A stretch of 64,000 nucleotides of DNA from Haloechinothrix alba. GTDB taxonomy: Bacteria > Actinomycetota > Actinomycetes > Mycobacteriales > Pseudonocardiaceae. The first letter of the stretch is position 1. Every line of letters begins with the position of its first letter. This document shows positions 60,079 to 64,000 of the stretch, piece after piece. Location of the stretch: contig NZ_FZNW01000008.1 of NCBI RefSeq assembly GCF_900188115.1, positions 162,809 through 226,808 of the forward strand, read 5' to 3'. The position numbers were made by a program, and so were the translations under genes. Under the pieces are notes generated by a model. It had not been told where the DNA came from, made no database searches, and saw nothing but the letters and a program-made list of their open reading frames with translations.

Positions 60079-62007
60079 TCACTCGTAGTCCGGCTCGATG
60101 ACGCCTTCCGCGAGGCCGTCGGTGTACCGCCGAGCGAGCTCCACTCCACGGTCGGCCGCCGAGCGCAGCTCCCGTTCGAACGCGCGCAGCACGCGGAACC
60201 GCTCCCCCAGCCGCCGCTGCTCGTCGATCTCGACGACGGGCACCTCCACGCGCCGCACGTCCAGGCGGTGCACCCCGGAGGCTGTGACGCCGCCGGATCG
60301 CCCGGCACGCGCGGCGCGCAGGTGCCCGGCGAGGAACTCGGCGTCCACGCGCTCCGGATCGACGCGCAGCAGCTGCACGTTCGGTCCCAGCAGCAGGCCC
60401 GTCTCGGTGACGACCTCCGCGGTCGGCCGCCTGTCACCGGCCACAAGCGTCGGCACCACCACGTCGCCGGCCCGCAACTCCATCAGGTCACCGGTGCGTT
60501 CCTCGTCCGCCCGCATCGACGGTCCCGTCCCCGCCGCCAGGTCACGACCGGTGAGTACCAGCCTGCCACCGGCACCCGGCTCGTCGGTCAACTCCACCCG
60601 GCCGGTCTGCTGGCGGAACAGCACCGCGCCCGCACGGACGAGGTCACCGATCGTGGCCGAGGGGCGTGTCCACGCTGCCCCGCTGTCCCGTACCCGGGGC
60701 AGCTGACCGGGAAGCCGCTCGACTGCGGCGTCCAGCTGCTTCCGTGCGGAGTCGAGTGAGGCGGCGTCCACTTCGGTCACCGGTACCGGCAGGTGCCGCG
60801 CCGGCGTGAGGTCGACGTCCTCGTCGAGAAAGTCGATCGGCTCCACTGTGGCCTGTCGCCCCGGGATCGTCTCGACCTCGCCGGTGTCGGAGAACTCCTG
60901 CCAGGGCTCGAGAACCGTCGCGCGCAACGCGGACCAGTCCACGCTGCCCCGCCTGCTCGGCTTCGCATCGCCCGCGTCGACAAGCAGGATCGGTTCGGCG
61001 GAGTCACCCTCCGAGGCGCGCAGCACCCACAGGTGCACCGGTATGCCGGTGTGTCGCAGCAAGCCGGGCGGCAACGCGATCACCGCACGCACCACGCCAC
61101 GGCGCACCATCGCCTGGCGGATCACCTTACCCGAGCGGCGAGACGCCACCCCGGCCGGAGCGAGCATCACCACGGTGCCGCCGGGCCGGGTGTGGAACAG
61201 GCAGTGCTGCAGCCACGCCAGCTCGGGTTCGTTCTTGACGGGGAACCCGTACTCCCAGCGCGGATCGACGCCGAGGTCCTCGTAACCCCAGTCGCGATAC
61301 CCGAACGGTGGGTCGCAGACCACCGCGTCGGCCCGCAGGTCGCCGAAGGCATCGGCGCGCAGCGAATCGCCCGCGGTGACTCGCACGGTGGCCTGCGGTG
61401 CCGCGTTCGCCTCGACCCTGGCACGGGCGAGGCGGGCCAACGGCTCGCTGAGCTCCTGGCCCGCGAGGTCCCTCGCGCCGCGCGCCGCAGCCTCGCGCAA
61501 CACCGCGCCGCCGCCGCACGCCGGGTCGAGCACCGACTCCAGCGTACCGGCCAGCTCGATCATCAGGGCCGCGAGCTCCGGTGCGGTCACGACGTCGGCA
61601 CGGTGGGAGCGCTCGAAGTACCGGCGGAACAGCTCCTCGGCCAGTTCCGCGCGCTCGCCGTCCGGCACCTGGTCGAGCAACCCGCGCACGTGCCCGCCGA
61701 GCTCACTCGCGGTCCCTGAGCCGTGCAGGTGGGCGATGACATGGGCAACGAGCTGCGACATCTCCGCGTCGCCGCGGCCGGCCTCCAGTGCCCGCCACAC
61801 CGCTTCGACCGGGTCCGGGGCGCTGAGCTTGCCCTGCTCCCGCAGCCACTGCTCGACCTCGCCGCGCTTGAAGCGCGGGTTCGCCTCGCTGCTGTCCACC
61901 GGCTGAGGGAAGTCGGGATGCCGCCGTCGCCAGTTACTCACCGCCGCCCGGCCGACGTCGGCCAGCCGAGCCACCTCGGCCGCACTGACCAGCGACTCGT
62001 CGGACAA
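60079..62007 (-). CDS. Single-chain N6-adenine DNA methylase with HTH and specificity-like domain
   Basis: 642 residues. N-terminal HTH SAAEVARLADVGRAAVSNWR (positions 8-30), a helical section, then a type-I-like N6 methylase: SVLDPACGGGAVLREAAARG (SAM site, motif I) and VVCDPPFGYRDWG (catalytic motif IV in DPPF form). The C-terminal 200 residues (LVLTGRDLAAGT... LRVDPERVDAEFLAGHLRAA) resemble a type I HsdS half. So M and S functions are in one chain. No restriction subunit is nearby. TTG at 62007 has GGGAGG five bases upstream, while GTG at 62013 is too close to it. The exonuclease gene follows. Confidence 0.85.
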   Translation of the reverse strand: MSDESLVSAAEVARLADVGRAAVSNWRRRHPDFPQPVDSSEANPRFKRGEVEQWLREQGKLSAPDPVEAVWRALEAGRGDAEMSQLVAHVIAHLHGSGTASELGGHVRGLLDQVPDGERAELAEELFRRYFERSHRADVVTAPELAALMIELAGTLESVLDPACGGGAVLREAAARGARDLAGQELSEPLARLARARVEANAAPQATVRVTAGDSLRADAFGDLRADAVVCDPPFGYRDWGYEDLGVDPRWEYGFPVKNEPELAWLQHCLFHTRPGGTVVMLAPAGVASRRSGKVIRQAMVRRGVVRAVIALPPGLLRHTGIPVHLWVLRASEGDSAEPILLVDAGDAKPSRRGSVDWSALRATVLEPWQEFSDTGEVETIPGRQATVEPIDFLDEDVDLTPARHLPVPVTEVDAASLDSARKQLDAAVERLPGQLPRVRDSGAAWTRPSATIGDLVRAGAVLFRQQTGRVELTDEPGAGGRLVLTGRDLAAGTGPSMRADEERTGDLMELRAGDVVVPTLVAGDRRPTAEVVTETGLLLGPNVQLLRVDPERVDAEFLAGHLRAARAGRSGGVTASGVHRLDVRRVEVPVVEIDEQRRLGERFRVLRAFERELRSAADRGVELARRYTDGLAEGVIEPDYE

Positions 62008-62125
62008 CGCCACCTCCCGATCGGAACTGTCGTGAACCTATCATGTTCTCGTCGTCCTGTTGACTAGATTAACAATGTTGCGCAGGCGTCGAGGTGGATC
62101 TCGGCACATCCGGGTCGTGATCCAA

Positions 62126-62183
62126 CGCCCGACACGGGGTGCCCGCATGCCCGACATAGCGTGCCCGCGCGCCCAACACATGG
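62126..62183 (-). repeat. Dispersed 3' intergenic repeat, copy D
   Basis: Minus strand: GCGGGCACGCTATGTCGGGC followed by GCGGGCACCCCGTGTCGGGC, tandem units of 22 bases, then further partial units. It lies 26 bases downstream of the SGNH hydrolase stop codon. It is the clearest copy of the element. Confidence 0.65.
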
Positions 62184-62208
62184 GGCGGGGCATGGTTCGC
62201 GGGCCGGG

Positions 62209-63078
62209 TCAGTGGCCGTCGGGGAACTCCGCGGAGCGGCCTTCAGTCACTTCGGCTGCCGGGCCGTCCGGTGACTCGGCGCGGATGAGCGCGTCGGGAT
62301 CGACGGGAGCGAGCTCGGGACGTTTGGGCGGCACCCCGTCGCCGAGGGACTCCCTGCGGATACGCCTGCCGATCCACGGCAGCACGTAGGCCCGCGTCCA
62401 CTCGATGTCGGAACGGCGCTGCGAGATCCAGTCGTCCTTCTCGGCCTCGCGCTGCTCGTCGGCGTTACCCAGCGGCCTACGCCAGTCCTCCCCGGTGTGC
62501 AGCCCGAGCACCTCGGCGGTGCGCAGGGCGATGCGCCGGTGCGCCTCTGGTGTGAAGTGCAGCCGGTCCTCGCTCCAGGCGCGCGGGTCGCGTAGCACGT
62601 CCATCGCCCACAGGTCCACGACGCTGGTCCCGCGCCGCTCGGCGATCGCGCGGATGTCGGCGTTGTAGATGGCGATCTTGCCGCGCAGCCGGTTCATCAC
62701 CGACATCTGCTTGGTGTCGGCGAAGGTGAACAGCAACACGTCGATACCGGCCGCGCGCAGCTGCGCGACCATCTCGTCGATCCGCCTGGCCATGTGGTCC
62801 ACATCGATGCCCGGCAACAGGATGTCGTTGCCGCCTGCGCAGAGGGCCGCGAAGTCCGGGCGTAGCTCGAGAGCGACCGGCAGCTGTTCCTCGGCGATCT
62901 CGTCGACGCGCTTGCCGCGCACAGCGATGTTGGCGTACTTGAAGTCCGGTTTGCCCTCGGCGAGTATAGCGGCGAGCCGGTCGGACCAGCCCAGGAAGGA
63001 ACCGTCGCGCAACTGGTCGTTGAGGCCTTCGGTGAAGCTGTCTCCGAGCGCGATATAGCTGTTGAACGAATGCACCAC
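62209..63078 (-). CDS. SGNH/GDSL hydrolase
   Basis: 289 residues. Catalytic blocks: YIALGDSFTEGLND (Ser), LCAGGNDILLPG (Asn), and DRLHFTPEAHRRIALRTAEV (Asp/His). Cytosolic or loosely attached ester hydrolase; it lacks a signal peptide. A polar C-terminal tail (230-289) is unusual. GTG at 63078 or 63075 with GGAG three or six bases upstream. The substrate is unknown. Confidence 0.9.
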   Translation of the reverse strand: MVHSFNSYIALGDSFTEGLNDQLRDGSFLGWSDRLAAILAEGKPDFKYANIAVRGKRVDEIAEEQLPVALELRPDFAALCAGGNDILLPGIDVDHMARRIDEMVAQLRAAGIDVLLFTFADTKQMSVMNRLRGKIAIYNADIRAIAERRGTSVVDLWAMDVLRDPRAWSEDRLHFTPEAHRRIALRTAEVLGLHTGEDWRRPLGNADEQREAEKDDWISQRRSDIEWTRAYVLPWIGRRIRRESLGDGVPPKRPELAPVDPDALIRAESPDGPAAEVTEGRSAEFPDGH

Positions 63079-63440
63079 TCACTCCATTCCGCTGCCCGTC
63101 CTGCTCCGTGCTGACGAACCGTGCTACCGCGCACGAGAATGAAATGTAGGGCGATCCCGTACCCGGGCCGCGCATCGCACGGCACGCCGACAGCTCGGCG
63201 ACCATGCCTGTGCGAGCCACGTCTTCCCAGCGTACGCCCTATGGGTAGTGGGAAGATCAGGTTCGCCCCGGTCGGGCGCGTGAGCACCGCTTCGGCGCTC
63301 CATCACTGGTGGCTTCGAGGCCCGGTGGCGCCGTTTCAGGGGATGTTGACGGAGATGTTTCGCGGTGTGCACCGGGGTGTCACACGATCCGAGCAACCAT
63401 GGTGCCAAGGACCAGTCGTCGTACGGTGAGCAGGGGATTG
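63079..63440. other. 362-base divergent intergenic region
   Basis: No gene supported. It carries the upstream regions of the SGNH gene and of the zinc-ribbon gene. No clear hairpin or promoter hexamer pair was recognised. Confidence 0.45.
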
Positions 63441-63638
63441 ATGATGCGCTTTTACTGTCCCGAATGCCTGTGGGTCGTGACCCATCCGCATGCAGGCGCC
63501 GACGCCGAGGTGCTGTGCGATCCGTGCGGATGGCTGTGGCTGCACCACAGCCGATACGCGGCGCCGCGCATGCGGCCGCATCCGGCGGACTCCGTTCCGG
63601 TCCCGCGACCCCGGGCGGTGCGCTCGCTCAGCGGCTAG
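63441..63638 (+). CDS. Zinc-ribbon microprotein
   Basis: 65 residues, MMRFYCPECLWVVTHPHAGA then VLCDPCGWLWLHHSRYAAPR and a polar tail. Two CxxC pairs (CPEC and CDPC) about 20 residues apart form a typical small zinc ribbon. AGGGG lies about six bases before the ATG at 63441. Monocistronic; similar small 'YCP' proteins are frequent in actinomycetes with no known function. Confidence 0.7.
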   Translation: MMRFYCPECLWVVTHPHAGADAEVLCDPCGWLWLHHSRYAAPRMRPHPADSVPVPRPRAVRSLSG

Positions 63639-63877
63639 CCCGGGCGAGCCCGCCAGGCAGCGGCACGCCCGTCGCTACCGCGCTACAGGCAGGCTTCCGC
63701 CATCCCGGAACGGGACCGGTACGGACACGATCTTCCGGTTCGTGCTCGTGCCGGAACAGGCCGGCGTCGAGGACCGGCGCACGCCACGGTCGTCTCGCGC
63801 GCATTCGCGCACGTGGCGGGTAACGCCCCGAGGCCGGTCGCAGAACTCGGGGAGTCGGGGTCGGGCGTACCCGGTAC

Positions 63878-64000
63878 CTACCCGGCGACCGTCTGTCCAC
63901 AGTGCGCCCATTGTTCCAGGTTCGCGACGAAGTGGCGGGCGTGGTGTGGCCAGGAGTACTCGGCCAGGGCCGCCTCGTGCCCGCGCTTGCCCATCTCCGC
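63878..64000 (-). CDS. C-terminal end of a glycosyltransferase (partial at window edge)
   Basis: The last 40 codons, ending TAG at 63878-63880: a helix GKRGHEAALAEYSWPHHARH then FVANLEQWAHCG. The pattern RGHEAAL.EYSW...A..F...LE is the typical C-terminus of GT-B (family 4) glycosyltransferases. The rest lies beyond the window. Confidence 0.6.
   Translation of the reverse strand, partial: AEMGKRGHEAALAEYSWPHHARHFVANLEQWAHCGQTVAG

Noticed and set aside
62126..62183. Tandem units as a short CRISPR array
   Set aside because: Units are contiguous and similar throughout with no variable spacers, and no cas gene is present.

Overview
The window is high-GC actinobacterial chromosome (roughly 70% G+C, GTG/TTG starts, many 4-bp ATGA/GTGA overlaps). 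The gene content (short-form CstA with a CC-tailed small protein and ArsA, an XRE/ImmA/MAB_1171c-type cassette, SARP/BTAD and LuxR-ATPase regulators, FadE pairs with TetR control) points to the family Pseudonocardiaceae or a close relative. The genus cannot be fixed by reading alone. No rRNA, tRNA, CRISPR array, complete insertion sequence or prophage was seen.

Layout. 1-10.6 kb: tryptophan-to-kynurenine operon (kynA-kynU), a decayed ArsR/permease pair, a sirtuin, a sodium:alanine symporter, a TetR facing the scar of a deleted choline/glycine-betaine locus, a DUF2237 gene, and an SDR - acyl-CoA dehydrogenase x2 - TetR operon with a palindromic operator. 10.6-19.5 kb: XRE - ImmA/IrrE protease - membrane protein cassette, adenosine deaminase, SodC-like lipoprotein, LuxR-type ATPase regulator and a hypothetical. 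19.7-30.3 kb: cstA - CC-tail protein - arsA operon, an orphan MreB, a natural RodA-PBP fusion with a one-TM partner, AlkB and an RluA-type pseudouridine synthase. 30.2-36.6 kb: a broken BTAD/NB-ARC regulator with a small CxxH protein, a PLP dehydratase-like enzyme, and a micro-ORF - ATP-grasp - isoaspartyl-methyltransferase-like operon. 36.6-46 kb: secreted GH25 lysozyme with a recent internal duplication, an ArsR-SRPBCC fusion, small envelope proteins, a NarL-type two-component pair and a SEC-C protein. 46-64 kb: MFS exporter, BNR protein + MoaD-like protein, BASS transporter + dihydroxy-acid dehydratase facing an XRE/MmyB regulator, propionyl-CoA synthetase, an unidentified ORF with a RusA-like look, GDPD and M14 peptidase divergent pair, exonuclease + N6 DNA methylase operon, SGNH hydrolase, a zinc-ribbon microprotein, and the end of a glycosyltransferase.

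How parts work together. The catabolic and uptake genes (KynA/KynU, FadE operon, CstA, AGCS, PrpE, BASS) fit a heterotroph using amino acids, short organic acids and lipids. The MreB/RodA-PBP/GH25 genes serve the cell wall. The window also carries visible genome decay: an ArsR/permease remnant, a betaine-locus deletion chimera and a frameshifted BTAD regulator. A short intergenic repeat with core CACCCCGTGTCGGGC lies 3' of four minus-strand genes in the same orientation. The points most worth following up are the methylase-exonuclease operon, the CstA/CC-tail/ArsA operon, the RodA-PBP fusion next to a lone MreB, the micro-ORF coupled to the ATP-grasp gene, and the ArsR-SRPBCC fusion that keeps an internal ribosome binding site.
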